A stretch of DNA of 34,023 nucleotides from Companilactobacillus furfuricola (GCF_003946325.1 NZ_RHNT01000021.1:1-34023), one strand, 5' to 3'. Positions 1-7,583 are shown, counted from the first letter of the stretch. A program made the numbers and translations. Notes: generated by a model from the letters alone, not told the origin.

Positions 1-10
1 GAAGTACTTA

Positions 11-40
11 GAGTATCGGGTGCGACCGATGCTCTTTTTT
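11..40 (+). terminator. Rho-independent terminator of the gene left of the window
   Basis: Arms GAGTATCGG (11-19) and CCGATGCTC (26-34) form a hairpin with a six-base loop and one internal mismatch. Six T follow at 35-40. It faces rightward, so it should end a plus-strand transcript entering from outside the window. Confidence 0.7.
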
Positions 41-60
41 ATACATATAATTATATCAAA

Positions 61-108
61 AAGGGTGTTGTATCAGAACCTGACGGTTCTAATACAACAC
101 CCTTTTTT
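61..108. terminator. Long bidirectional terminator-like hairpin
   Basis: A 20-base arm at 61-80 pairs with 85-104 around the loop TGAC with a single mismatch. A-rich sequence precedes it and TTTTTT ends it at 103-108. It lies only about 20 bases after the first terminator, with no gene between them. It could be a back-up terminator or stop leftward transcription. Confidence 0.7.
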
Positions 109-322
109 GGAGACTTATGTCACAGCCTCATTTTTTTTGCAAAATTATAAAAATTATTACTATGATTTAGTTGTAATATATAGTTAATGATATTAATTAG
201 GCGTAAGATGAAACTAGAATAGTTATCACTTGATATATGTAATTTATTAGGAGGTGATAATCATATTAATATTCACAAATATCCTTTTAATCCTCTCACT
301 AACAACATTTGTCTGTTAATTA

Positions 323-1525
323 TTGTGGTTTACGATTTTTAACTTCGAACGAGTTCGTGATGTTAAAAGTCAAAAAAAGAATACACCATATGACCTATAC
401 ATTATGGTTCCGTTGCTAAATGAGGAAAACACTATTTTCTCATATGTCAACAATCTAATTAATGAACTTAACAATGTTGACTATACCATCAATCCTAATA
501 TTATCTTGATCGACGATGCATCCAACGATAATACCTTGAATAATATCAACACTATTCGGTCCGCGACAATGGGTATCCGCACTAATGTCCACGTACTTGC
601 TCGACAATTTCCTAATGCTCAACAAGGTAAAGGTGCAGCTTTAAATTATGGCTTAAATTATATTTCTCGCTTAAATCGTCAACAAGATGATCGGCATACA
701 ATTATTGGCATCATCGATGCCGACGGTTTTATGACTGCTAAAGCTATGACTTCGGTCATCGGTGCCTTCGAAAACAATCCCGTCAGCATGGTCCAAACAG
801 CCGTTGGTATGAATCGCCGTGATTTCAACTGGTTGTCAAAAATGCAAGATATTGAATTTCTTGGGGCCAACTCCTTTATGCAAGAAAGTCGCAACCGTCT
901 CGGCCAAGCTATCGCTAGTGGAAATGGTCAATTTTTGACCCTTGAAATGGCGCTTGCAGTCCGTTGGGGAAATACTTTGCTTGAAGATTTCGAATTTACC
1001 GTTCGGGGGTTATTTAAACAACATCGTGCTCTATTTCTACCTACTGCGATCGTTTATCAAGAGGCTGTCACAAAATTAAGACCGTTGCTAGTTCAACGGA
1101 TCCGTTGGTGTGAAGGATCTATGCAATGCTTTATCAAATACTTATCTTCGATCATCACTTCGCCTCACATCAACACCGGAGTCAAGATCGATCTATCGTT
1201 GTTTTTAACACTACCTTTTTTCAGTATGTTATTGAACTTCGCAAATATTTGCTCGATCCTCGTGCAATTCGGAAATATCTTTACCAAAAAATCTTTACCC
1301 GTGATCATTGTTTTTTCGATCGTTATAATTTTTACCCTGATGATTTGGTTAATGATGGCTATTGAATACTTTCAAAATACTACTGATCTTTCAATTTTTG
1401 CTTGTATCTTAAGAGCTTGGCAATGTATTGTTTATAACATTATTTTGTCGTTTATCCCATACGTTGCATTTTTCTATTTGATTACTGGTAAAAACTCCTG
1501 GGCTAAAACAGTTCATGGACAATAA
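323..1525 (+). CDS. Membrane-bound processive glycosyltransferase, family 2 (5' end damaged)
   Basis: This is a GT-A fold glycosyltransferase of the family 2 kind (cellulose/hyaluronan synthase-like), predicted to transfer sugar from a nucleotide-sugar at the inner membrane face. Visible motifs are the nucleotide-binding IDD (63-65), the metal-binding DAD (132-134), the acceptor/base ED (221-222) and QRIRW (258-262). About three hydrophobic segments follow from residue 290 to the end. The only open start in this frame is TTG at 323, which has no ribosome site. A strong AGGAGGTGA lies at 249-257, followed in the same frame by hydrophobic codons that would give the expected first membrane helix, but TAA at 317-319 interrupts them. 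The gene may therefore be a recent pseudogene or use weak reinitiation. The next gene begins 23 bases downstream, so the two probably form one transcript. The substrate is unknown; a cell-wall or secondary polymer glycan is likely. Confidence 0.7.
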   Translation: MWFTIFNFERVRDVKSQKKNTPYDLYIMVPLLNEENTIFSYVNNLINELNNVDYTINPNIILIDDASNDNTLNNINTIRSATMGIRTNVHVLARQFPNAQQGKGAALNYGLNYISRLNRQQDDRHTIIGIIDADGFMTAKAMTSVIGAFENNPVSMVQTAVGMNRRDFNWLSKMQDIEFLGANSFMQESRNRLGQAIASGNGQFLTLEMALAVRWGNTLLEDFEFTVRGLFKQHRALFLPTAIVYQEAVTKLRPLLVQRIRWCEGSMQCFIKYLSSIITSPHINTGVKIDLSLFLTLPFFSMLLNFANICSILVQFGNIFTKKSLPVIIVFSIVIIFTLMIWLMMAIEYFQNTTDLSIFACILRAWQCIVYNIILSFIPYVAFFYLITGKNSWAKTVHGQ

Positions 1526-1548
1526 TATTTCACTGGGGGTGACTATAG

Positions 1549-3288
1549 ATGAATGATCCATTCTCGCGCAGTTATTCCACTAGTTTACGTACCACCGCAC
1601 GCCACAATCGACAAAAAAGAAATCAGCAGTTAAATTACGCAAGTATCGAAGCTTTGGATCCGGGAACGACTTTTGGTCCAAATATTAATTCTCGAACCTC
1701 TACTAGATCTGCCCAAAAAAGGTTTACAGTCAACTTCTTTACCGATGCTACTAGAGACAGCCTCAAGCGATTAGGCCAATCGATCGCCATTTTAGTAGCT
1801 ATCTTTCTTTTGATCATGATGACGGTTGCCACTTGGAAAGGTTCGGCCTTGACTGGAAACCTAGGTCTAGAGCTTTTCTCAATGACCCTGGTCACGGTAT
1901 TATTATTTGTATTTTCATATTTGACCGCATCATATATTAGCAATAAATCATTTGTATTTCTGGTGATCGTTCTCTTGGCGATCGCCTTGATCAAAGTGTT
2001 TTTGATTTTGAGTTACAAGATCGGCCCAACGTCCGACTACTGGAATTATCATTATTTTGCCTATGCTAAAGCTTCAGGCATCCCTTGGACTCAATCTTTG
2101 ATCGGCGTTAATTCTAACTGGCCGCATGTTTTGAATATTGCCTTGTTGTATTCGATCCCGTATTCCTTGATCGGAACGAATTTCATCACTTCACAGTTGC
2201 TCAATATTGCGATCACTTTCTTCGATGGTCTACTGATCTACAAATTATGTGCTTCCGTTGTTAACAAACAAGCTGGTATTTTTGCAGCCATGATTTTCTC
2301 ATTTATCCCTGCTTATTTCTTATATGGTATTTTAAACGGTGCTGAACCGATGTTTCTGACATTCGTTTTAGGTCTGTTAGTAACATTTGATACTTTTATG
2401 AAGCGCAATTCTCAAACTTCAAACATCCGTTGGTTAACTAGCGTAGTCAGTATGTTTCTTTTGTCAGTCTTAGCCTACATGGTTCGGCCCACGATCGCTA
2501 TTTGGCTGGTAGCAGGTTTATTGTTCTTGATTTTTCGCAGAAATGAAGAACCGGACGCCAAAAAGTTCCTCTGGAAACGATATTCTTACTTCTTAGGATT
2601 CTTCGCCATCTTTATGGTTTTTAGTGCTTTATCACCAAATATTTATTCGGCAATTTATCACCTGCCGATCGGATCAACGTCTAACCAAAACAAATATAGT
2701 CTAGCTACCGGGACTTCACCGCAGACTAATGGAGCTTATAATAGCGATATTTATCAGATCATGAATAATAATTTTAAGAAATACAAAGATCCTAACTTAC
2801 GTGACCGTCACGTTGACCAACAACTAAATGCGCAGATCCATAATAATATTGAAGAATTGCAACGCAAAGAAAGTTGGTCTTCATTCATTGATAAGAAATA
2901 CACTCTGTTTTCTTCAGAAGATTATGGATACAATTGGTTGCTTTACAACACTTACAAAAATAATCGTCATGCAAAAACATTTTATAACATGCGCAAGCCT
3001 TTGATCGCGCTGTCTGTAATATTCTTTGAATTTATTTTGATCCTATCAATTTTCGCCATGAGCTTTATCTTGCTGTTTGCTCCAGCATTCAAAAATGGGA
3101 TCGAGCTTCAAAATAAATTATTTTATCTAGCACTCTTGTTAGATGGCTTTATTTTAGGATCGATGCTCTTCGAAGTGCAGGGCCGATATCATGCTATTCT
3201 CTATATCCCATTGGTCTTAATTTTAGGTATGGGAGTCAAGATACTCACTGAACGACGCAATAAATTTAAAATTGTGTTAACTATTTGA
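1549..3288 (+). CDS. Polytopic GT-C (GT39/ArnT-like) glycosyltransferase
   Basis: This 579-residue protein has a soluble, basic N-terminus of about 80 residues followed by roughly 11-13 hydrophobic segments. The layout resembles lipid-linked-sugar GT-C transferases (PMT/ArnT/YfhO-like). After the first membrane segments an outward loop carries SDYWNYH, the expected place of the acidic catalytic residue in this class. A large outside loop follows around residues 365-470. ATG at 1549 has GGGGGTGA about six bases upstream. It directly follows the family 2 glycosyltransferase, a common pairing in which one enzyme makes a polyprenyl-phosphate sugar inside and the GT-C enzyme uses it outside. That division of labour is inferred. 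A strong terminator follows. Confidence 0.75.
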   Translation: MNDPFSRSYSTSLRTTARHNRQKRNQQLNYASIEALDPGTTFGPNINSRTSTRSAQKRFTVNFFTDATRDSLKRLGQSIAILVAIFLLIMMTVATWKGSALTGNLGLELFSMTLVTVLLFVFSYLTASYISNKSFVFLVIVLLAIALIKVFLILSYKIGPTSDYWNYHYFAYAKASGIPWTQSLIGVNSNWPHVLNIALLYSIPYSLIGTNFITSQLLNIAITFFDGLLIYKLCASVVNKQAGIFAAMIFSFIPAYFLYGILNGAEPMFLTFVLGLLVTFDTFMKRNSQTSNIRWLTSVVSMFLLSVLAYMVRPTIAIWLVAGLLFLIFRRNEEPDAKKFLWKRYSYFLGFFAIFMVFSALSPNIYSAIYHLPIGSTSNQNKYSLATGTSPQTNGAYNSDIYQIMNNNFKKYKDPNLRDRHVDQQLNAQIHNNIEELQRKESWSSFIDKKYTLFSSEDYGYNWLLYNTYKNNRHAKTFYNMRKPLIALSVIFFEFILILSIFAMSFILLFAPAFKNGIELQNKLFYLALLLDGFILGSMLFEVQGRYHAILYIPLVLILGMGVKILTERRNKFKIVLTI

Positions 3289-3297
3289 GCCTTTTTA

Positions 3298-3341
3298 CAC
3301 AAAAACAGCGCTGAGGAATTTTCCCTAGCGCTGTTTTTGTG
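3298..3341. terminator. Bidirectional terminator between the glycosyltransferase unit and the 37-residue peptide gene
   Basis: CACAAAAACAGCGCT (3298-3312) pairs with AGCGCTGTTTTTGTG (3327-3341) without mismatch. T or A runs lie on both sides, so it can end the plus-strand glycosyltransferase transcript and the minus-strand peptide transcript. Confidence 0.85.
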
Positions 3342-3403
3342 AGGCTTTTTGACCTCTTCCCAAATACAAAACTTATGATCTCAAGGTGTAAACATATTAT
3401 GAA

Positions 3404-3517
3404 TTAATTACTTGATGTCAATCCACTGAATAGTGATGAAAATAGGGTGCTAAATGCTGATCCTATTGAACTATTAAATGTTCCCAATGATGAGATGATG
3501 TTTGTCAAGAATGTCAT
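3404..3517 (-). CDS. Uncharged amphipathic 37-residue peptide, unknown
   Basis: ATG at 3517 follows AAAAGGAGGAG (plus 3524-3534) at good spacing. The frame gives 37 residues beginning MTFLTNIISSLG and ending SGLTSSN, then TAA at 3406-3404. It has no Lys, Arg, His, Asp or Glu. Ser, Thr, Asn and Gly alternate with Leu, Ile and Phe at three- to four-residue spacing (L11, F14, I18, F22, F26, L29/F30, L33). It would therefore fold as a membrane-active amphipathic helix with a neutral polar face. The gene stands alone between two terminators with its own promoter. No family is recognised. Possibilities are a leaderless bacteriocin, a modulin-like surfactant peptide, a type I toxin or a small membrane regulator. 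There is no cleavable leader, and no immunity gene is evident next to it. Confidence 0.7.
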   Translation of the reverse strand: MTFLTNIISSLGTFNSSIGSAFSTLFSSLFSGLTSSN

Positions 3518-3543
3518 AATATGCTCCTCCTTTTACTCATATT

Positions 3544-3555
3544 TGTTGTACAACA
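3544..3555. promoter_or_regulatory. 12-bp perfect palindrome in the peptide gene leader
   Basis: TGTTGTACAACA is a perfect palindrome just downstream of the -10 element and upstream of the ribosome site of the 37-residue peptide gene. Its position suits a repressor operator or a small leader hairpin. The binding protein is unknown. Confidence 0.45.
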
Positions 3556-3560
3556 TGTTT

Positions 3561-3589
3561 ATGTTATCACGAGGTGTTTTTCTTATCAA
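3561..3589 (-). promoter_or_regulatory. Sigma-A promoter of the 37-residue peptide gene
   Basis: On the minus strand, TTGATA (plus 3584-3589) and TAACAT (plus 3561-3566) are separated by 17 bases. The start site should fall near 3554, giving a leader of roughly 35-40 bases. Confidence 0.6.
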
Positions 3590-3695
3590 ATTTATTTTAA
3601 ATTTTACAAATAGTTGGGCATTTCCCCTAAATTATAATGTTCAGTTATGTTTAACTGCATTTTCTAGGAAAATTATTCAGGTATTTCTTTAAGAT

Positions 3696-3739
3696 ACAAA
3701 AACCCCCCTGCTCACCGAAATGAGTAGGGGGGTTTTTGT
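3696..3739. terminator. Bidirectional G-rich terminator hairpin
   Basis: A 19-base arm (3696-3714) containing CCCCCC pairs with 3721-3739 containing GGGGGG, with one mismatch and the loop CCGAAA. The A and T flanks serve both directions. It insulates the peptide gene from the region to its right. Confidence 0.85.
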
Positions 3740-3750
3740 GTTGGTAAAAA

Positions 3751-3908
3751 GGTACTACTAAGTACTACCTAGAAACTATGATTCTCTGATAAATGAATCT
3801 CATTTATCTATTTCTATTATCGCTATTCTGGAAAAATATGTCTACAATTTTAAGCTAATTTTAAATAAAATAATTTAAATATAATGTTACCGTAACAATT
3901 TAAATTAT
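3751..3908. repeat. Cluster of three palindromes in non-coding DNA
   Basis: Three inverted repeats follow each other: an imperfect one at 3751-3771 (AGGTA/TACCT ends), a perfect GATAAATGA-atc-TCATTTATC at 3788-3808, and a nested one around GTTACcGTAAC at 3886-3896 with ATTTAAAT-type flanks on both sides. TATAAT lies at 3880-3885. No gene is visible in this stretch. Confidence 0.5.
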
Positions 3909-3952
3909 CATATTCATAATCCCTATTACATTAGGAATGAAAACGGTTGTAA

Positions 3953-4246
3953 TTAGACCAATTTAACAAAATCCGATTCCTGCGTGGACGATTTTGCGTG
4001 TAGATAATAACCGTCAAATGGTAATAATTTGGCTGCTTCTTGTAAGATCACATTTACAGATTTGGTATTCATTGGTGAGATCGAATAAATTTGCTTCAAT
4101 TGATAATCGGTAGCCCCTGTTTGCTTGATAAAAATCGATGATTCGTCCAGTGAATCATTATTAATTACTTCGATACTTGCGAAGGTCTTAGCATTATATC
4201 TTTTGTTAAATTCAGTTATGAAGTCATTTAATATCACTTTGTTCAT
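3953..4246 (-). CDS. Small unknown protein under LexA (SOS) control
   Basis: The protein has 97 residues, starting MNKVILNDFITEFNKRYN. ATG at 4246 is preferred over GTG at 4255 because AAGGGG lies eight bases before it. The product is soluble, has no signal or membrane segment, and looks like a compact alpha/beta protein; I do not recognise the family. What stands out is the promoter: TTGATT and TATAAT at 17-base spacing with a perfect LexA box in the spacer. The gene is therefore expected to be induced by DNA damage. Small SOS-induced genes in other bacteria include division inhibitors, nuclease or recombinase modulators and toxins; which applies here cannot be read from the sequence. No clear terminator follows. 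Confidence 0.8.
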   Translation of the reverse strand: MNKVILNDFITEFNKRYNAKTFASIEVINNDSLDESSIFIKQTGATDYQLKQIYSISPMNTKSVNVILQEAAKLLPFDGYYLHAKSSTQESDFVKLV

Positions 4247-4267
4247 TTTAAGCACCCCTTAAAACAC

Positions 4268-4296
4268 ATTATACGAACATACGTTCGTATAATCAA
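4268..4296 (-). promoter_or_regulatory. Promoter with perfect LexA/DinR box
   Basis: On the minus strand, TTGATT (plus 4291-4296), 17 bases and consensus TATAAT (plus 4268-4273) make a strong promoter. The spacer contains CGAACATACGTTCG (plus 4274-4287), which fits the Gram-positive SOS box CGAAC-N4-GTTCG exactly. The dyad extends to 4268-4293 with 11-bp arms. Confidence 0.88.
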
Positions 4297-4395
4297 CTGC
4301 TATTCACAGTTCCCCAAAAAATAATTCCGACCAATATCGTGCTAGTTCGATACTTAAAATGATAACCAAGATTTTTTTGATTGTAAATCAGATTT

Positions 4396-5499
4396 TTATT
4401 GTTGCTGCGTAATCGTGTAAATTTGACCCGCCATTGGTTTGATATCATTGGCTAATCTTTGATAATTACTCATGACAATAACGGCAGTTTGACCGTCATC
4501 CGAGATGTGGACAACTGACTGAAAGCCGTATCCCCATCCGTTTGCTGAATGACTGTTATGGTTATTGTAAAAGCCCCCACCATACGTGCTAACGCTAGCA
4601 GGAATAAACAATGTGTCGCGTGATTCTTTGGTCAACAAATCACCACTAACGATATAATTCTCAACTTTGAACAGGTCGCTTGGACTCATAAATACTTGAC
4701 CAGTCCCTAATTCATTATGAGTTTGTGCTGGAGTGGTGATATAAGGATTATGATAGTTTAAGCTACCTGATAATGGGATTTTATTCGTATATCCTTGGGC
4801 TTTGTTGACGCCATTGTCGCTTCCATAAGCAAAAGTCGTATGTTTAAGATCCAATTTATCAATGTAAGTTTGCGTGAAAGCTTGTTTATAAGTTTGACCC
4901 GTCACTTTTTCAATGATCCTAGCTAGTAAAACAAAATTTATCGGTGAATATTGCCATTTATTCAACATGATCCGTGAAAAAGTAATATTGGGAATATCTG
5001 CTTGAATCAAATCGGGATCAGATAAAACTTTGTTAGGACCATTTCCCTTTAAAACTAAGCCTGATTCCATATCTAACATTTGTCGCAATGTGATCAGATT
5101 TGATCCTTTGACATCTGGAAAATATTTGGAAAGATGATCATCTAAGCTGACTTTTCCTTGTTGAACTAATGTCATCAAAATGCCTGCAGTCAAATTCTTT
5201 TGAATCGAATCAATTTCATATGAAGAAGTCGCTGAATTCTTGATTTTCTGACCGTAATTGGCATATCCAACACTCTTTTGATATAAAACGTGATTATTTT
5301 TTACTACGTAGACCGTTCCGCAAAAATTATTTTTAGTCAATAAATTATCGATCTTGTCATCATAAGTATCAGCTTTACTAATTTTTTCTGTCGCCTTTTC
5401 TCTGACGGGTTGAGCCGATGTATGATGGATCGAGCTGAATGAGAATATTAATGCTAAGACGAGGACTACGATGGCAAAATTACAATATATTTTTTTCAT
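4396..5499 (-). CDS. Secreted beta-lactamase-fold serine hydrolase (class C/PBP4*-like)
   Basis: The 367-residue protein has a basic start, a hydrophobic stretch at residues 8-22 and SAQ at 28-30, fitting an export signal. The penicillin-recognising enzyme motifs are S98-I-Q-K101 (nucleophile and general base) and Y184-S-P-I-N, with a C-terminal NGWGYGF segment in the usual place of the KTG/HxG box. Such proteins in lactobacilli act outside the cell as D-Ala peptidases or esterases of wall components rather than true beta-lactamases; the actual substrate is inferred. AAAAGGACG precedes the ATG. It is transcribed alone, divergently from lemA, with an inverted repeat in the shared region. Confidence 0.85.
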   Translation of the reverse strand: MKKIYCNFAIVVLVLALIFSFSSIHHTSAQPVREKATEKISKADTYDDKIDNLLTKNNFCGTVYVVKNNHVLYQKSVGYANYGQKIKNSATSSYEIDSIQKNLTAGILMTLVQQGKVSLDDHLSKYFPDVKGSNLITLRQMLDMESGLVLKGNGPNKVLSDPDLIQADIPNITFSRIMLNKWQYSPINFVLLARIIEKVTGQTYKQAFTQTYIDKLDLKHTTFAYGSDNGVNKAQGYTNKIPLSGSLNYHNPYITTPAQTHNELGTGQVFMSPSDLFKVENYIVSGDLLTKESRDTLFIPASVSTYGGGFYNNHNSHSANGWGYGFQSVVHISDDGQTAVIVMSNYQRLANDIKPMAGQIYTITQQQ

Positions 5500-5556
5500 T
5501 TGTAAACGTCCTTTTCAAAAAACCATTATTGAAATATCTATAAGAATAATAAAACA

Positions 5557-5574
5557 AATGTATGAATATACATT
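5557..5574. promoter_or_regulatory. Possible operator between serine hydrolase gene and lemA
   Basis: AATGTAT-gaat-ATACATT is a perfect inverted repeat with seven-base arms in the divergent intergenic region. It is the right size for a TetR- or MarR-type dimer site, but no regulator gene is adjacent. Confidence 0.35.
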
Positions 5575-5651
5575 CCATAATTCAAGGGAATTATTTACTT
5601 GAATTGATACTGCAAACACGAGCGACATTGAGTATCCCCATGATCGAATAT

Positions 5652-5659
5652 GGTAAAAT
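5652..5659 (+). promoter_or_regulatory. Extended -10 promoter of lemA-htpX
   Basis: TGGTAAAAT fits an extended -10 (TGnTAWAAT), starting at 5651. No good -35 lies at 17 bases, which an extended -10 can tolerate. The ribosome site AAGGAG follows at about 5676. Confidence 0.45.
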
Positions 5660-5687
5660 ATAGGCAATCACAATTAAGGAGATAAAC

Positions 5688-6239
5688 ATGATTTTAACAA
5701 TTATTGTCGTAGTTATTTTAGTTTTATTGGGAATTTCTTACGTTGCAATGTACAACGGTTTAGTTAAATACCGTAACCGTGCCGAGGAATTTAATTCCCA
5801 GATCGATGTCCAACTAAAGCGTCGGACTGACTTGATCCCTAACCTGGTCGAAACGGTCAAAGGATATGCTACACATGAAAAAGAAACTTTGAGCCAAGTG
5901 ATCGCATCTAGAAATCAAGTTGTAGATGCTAAGACACCACAAGATAAAGCTGAAGCTGATAATGCCTTGACTGGTGCTTTAAGACAAGTATTTGCTTTGT
6001 CTGAAAACTATCCCGATCTAAAGGCTAACCAACAATTTCAATCATTGATGGAAGAATTGTCAAATACTGAAAACAAAGTATCTTACGCTCGTCAAGCATA
6101 CAATAGTCAAGTACAACAATACGATACTGCAATCGAGACTTTCCCACGTAATATTATTGCCGGGATCCATAATTTTAAAGCTATCGATTACATTGCTGTA
6201 CCAGAATCGGAAAAAGAAGCTCCAAAAGTTAAATTTTAA
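5688..6239 (+). CDS. lemA: LemA family membrane protein
   Basis: The 183-residue protein has one N-terminal membrane helix (residues 1-20) followed by a helical LemA domain. The family signatures VQLKRRTDLIPNLVETVKGY and YNSQVQQYDTAIETFP are easily recognised. LemA proteins are membrane-anchored helical bundles, with the soluble part expected outside; their exact role is unsettled, though they co-occur with HtpX proteases. AAGGAGATAAAC precedes the ATG. htpX starts 13 bases after the stop, so the two form one operon. Confidence 0.95.
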   Translation: MILTIIVVVILVLLGISYVAMYNGLVKYRNRAEEFNSQIDVQLKRRTDLIPNLVETVKGYATHEKETLSQVIASRNQVVDAKTPQDKAEADNALTGALRQVFALSENYPDLKANQQFQSLMEELSNTENKVSYARQAYNSQVQQYDTAIETFPRNIIAGIHNFKAIDYIAVPESEKEAPKVKF

Positions 6240-6252
6240 TTAGGAGACCATT

Positions 6253-7164
6253 ATGCTTTATCAGCAAATTGATAGCAACAAACGGAAAACGTATTTGATA
6301 TTTGCCGTTTTCTTCATCATTTTAGCAGCAATTGGTAGCTTCATCGGTTACTTCTTCATTGATAATATTTGGTATGGCATTATCTTTTCCATGGGTATTG
6401 CCTTGATTTATGCACTTATCACCTACTTTCAATCGACAAGCATCGTAATGTCGATGAATAATGCTAAGAAATTGGAAAATGCGAGTGACGCTCCAAAATT
6501 ATGGCACATCGTTGAAGACATGTCGATGGTCGCAAACATTCCACTACCAGAAATCTATATCATTGAAGACCCGAGCTCGAATGCTTTTGCAACCGGAAGA
6601 GATCCGGAACATGCTGCAGTAGCAGTAACTAGAGGACTTTATGATTTGATGGATCGTGAAGAACTAGAGGGTGTGATGGCCCACGAAATCTCCCACGTCA
6701 AAAATTTTGACATTCGAGTATCGACCATCTCGGTGGCGTTATCTTCAGCCATCATCTTGATCTGTAACATCATCGGAAACCTTTACCGCTTTGTTTTACC
6801 ATTCGGAAACGACCGAGATGACAGAAATAGTGGTTGGGTAGCCGTTAGACTAGTACTCTGGTTAGTCGGTCTAGTATTCATGATCCTAGGTCCCATTATC
6901 GCTAACTTAGTGCAAATGGCCATTTCCAGAAATCGTGAATACCTAGCGGATGCCTCAGGAGCCGACCTAACCAAAAACCCCCAAGGTCTGATCAACGCAT
7001 TAAAGAAATTACAAACTTATGATAGACCAATGGAAAAAGTAGACGACGCCAGCGCTGCCCTTTACTTCTCAGATCCAAAAAAGAAAAAAAGCTTCGAAGG
7101 CTGGTTTCAAACTCACCCACCATTGGAAAAAAGAATCGAAAGACTCGAAAAAGCATTTAATTAA
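6253..7164 (+). CDS. htpX: Membrane zinc metalloprotease HtpX
   Basis: This M48 peptidase degrades damaged or misfolded membrane proteins. The 303 residues match the family length. There are two hydrophobic segments at 13-58, the zinc site H144-E-I-S-H148, further hydrophobic segments at about 155-220, and the third ligand in NREYLADASG near residue 230. TTAGGAG lies just before the ATG. It is the second gene after lemA, the usual arrangement in Lactobacillales. A family A repeat begins one base after its stop codon, and no conventional terminator is seen before it. Confidence 0.95.
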   Translation: MLYQQIDSNKRKTYLIFAVFFIILAAIGSFIGYFFIDNIWYGIIFSMGIALIYALITYFQSTSIVMSMNNAKKLENASDAPKLWHIVEDMSMVANIPLPEIYIIEDPSSNAFATGRDPEHAAVAVTRGLYDLMDREELEGVMAHEISHVKNFDIRVSTISVALSSAIILICNIIGNLYRFVLPFGNDRDDRNSGWVAVRLVLWLVGLVFMILGPIIANLVQMAISRNREYLADASGADLTKNPQGLINALKKLQTYDRPMEKVDDASAALYFSDPKKKKSFEGWFQTHPPLEKRIERLEKAFN

Positions 7165-7446
7165 ACAGAGAGCGGAAGGCGACGGTCAGCTGCTGAGGAT
7201 TTAAACACAGAGAGCGCAGCGAGGTCGGTCAGCTGCTGAGGATTAACGCAGGTAGTCGCACAAGGTGCTGCGAAGCAGTGCCGCGACTACCTGTGTTAAC
7301 CGGAGGCCGCTACCTCGCGGAGCTCGTTTCAACATCCTTGAGGATAAAGATAAACACCTCTATCAAAATTGCTGCAAGTTTAGCAAGTTGAAATAGATAG
7401 CTCAATTTTATTCACCAAGTTTTGAAACAAAAATGGATAGCTCTGT
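7165..7446 (+). repeat. Family A repeat, copy 1
   Basis: Two tandem units of about 40 bases (acagagagcg... ending ctgctgaggatt) lead into a large hairpin. Its arms are TTAACGCAGGTAGTCGC (7243-7259) and GCGACTACCTGTGTTAA (7283-7299), and TGCTgcgaAGCA forms an inner stem. A conserved tail (ccggaggccgc...catccttgaggataaa) runs to about 7348, and a looser conserved part extends to aaatggatagctct at about 7446. It matches copy 2 at 8476-8715 in the same orientation. No coding potential is credible. It fills the whole gap between htpX and the next terminator. Confidence 0.85.
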
Positions 7447-7533
7447 CTGATGTCAGAAACCACAGCCACAACCGCACTACACACCATAGTTTCATTCGGT
7501 CCCAAGTAATCCAAACATACGTAAATTTGCATA

Positions 7534-7573
7534 AAAAAACAGGCGTTGTAAAAACAACAGCCTGTTTTTTTAT
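7534..7573. terminator. Terminator of the NEAT protein gene
   Basis: AAAAAAACAGGC (7534-7544) and GCCTGTTTTTT (7560-7570) pair, with TTGT/ACAA as the inner stem. On the minus strand it follows the NEAT gene stop by about ten bases and ends in a T run. Confidence 0.8.
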
Positions 7574-7583
7574 CCTCAAATTT

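Noticed and set aside
3447-3692. 81-codon plus-strand frame
   Set aside because: It is antisense to the 37-residue peptide gene and its promoter, has no ribosome site, and gives an implausible protein.
3934-3947. TGAAAACGGTTGTA as a cre site
   Set aside because: Two mismatches in the right half, and it lies at the end of a gene rather than in a promoter.
7165-7348. Family A or B repeats as CRISPR or insertion sequences
   Set aside because: No regular repeat-spacer pattern, no transposase frame and no clear target duplications.
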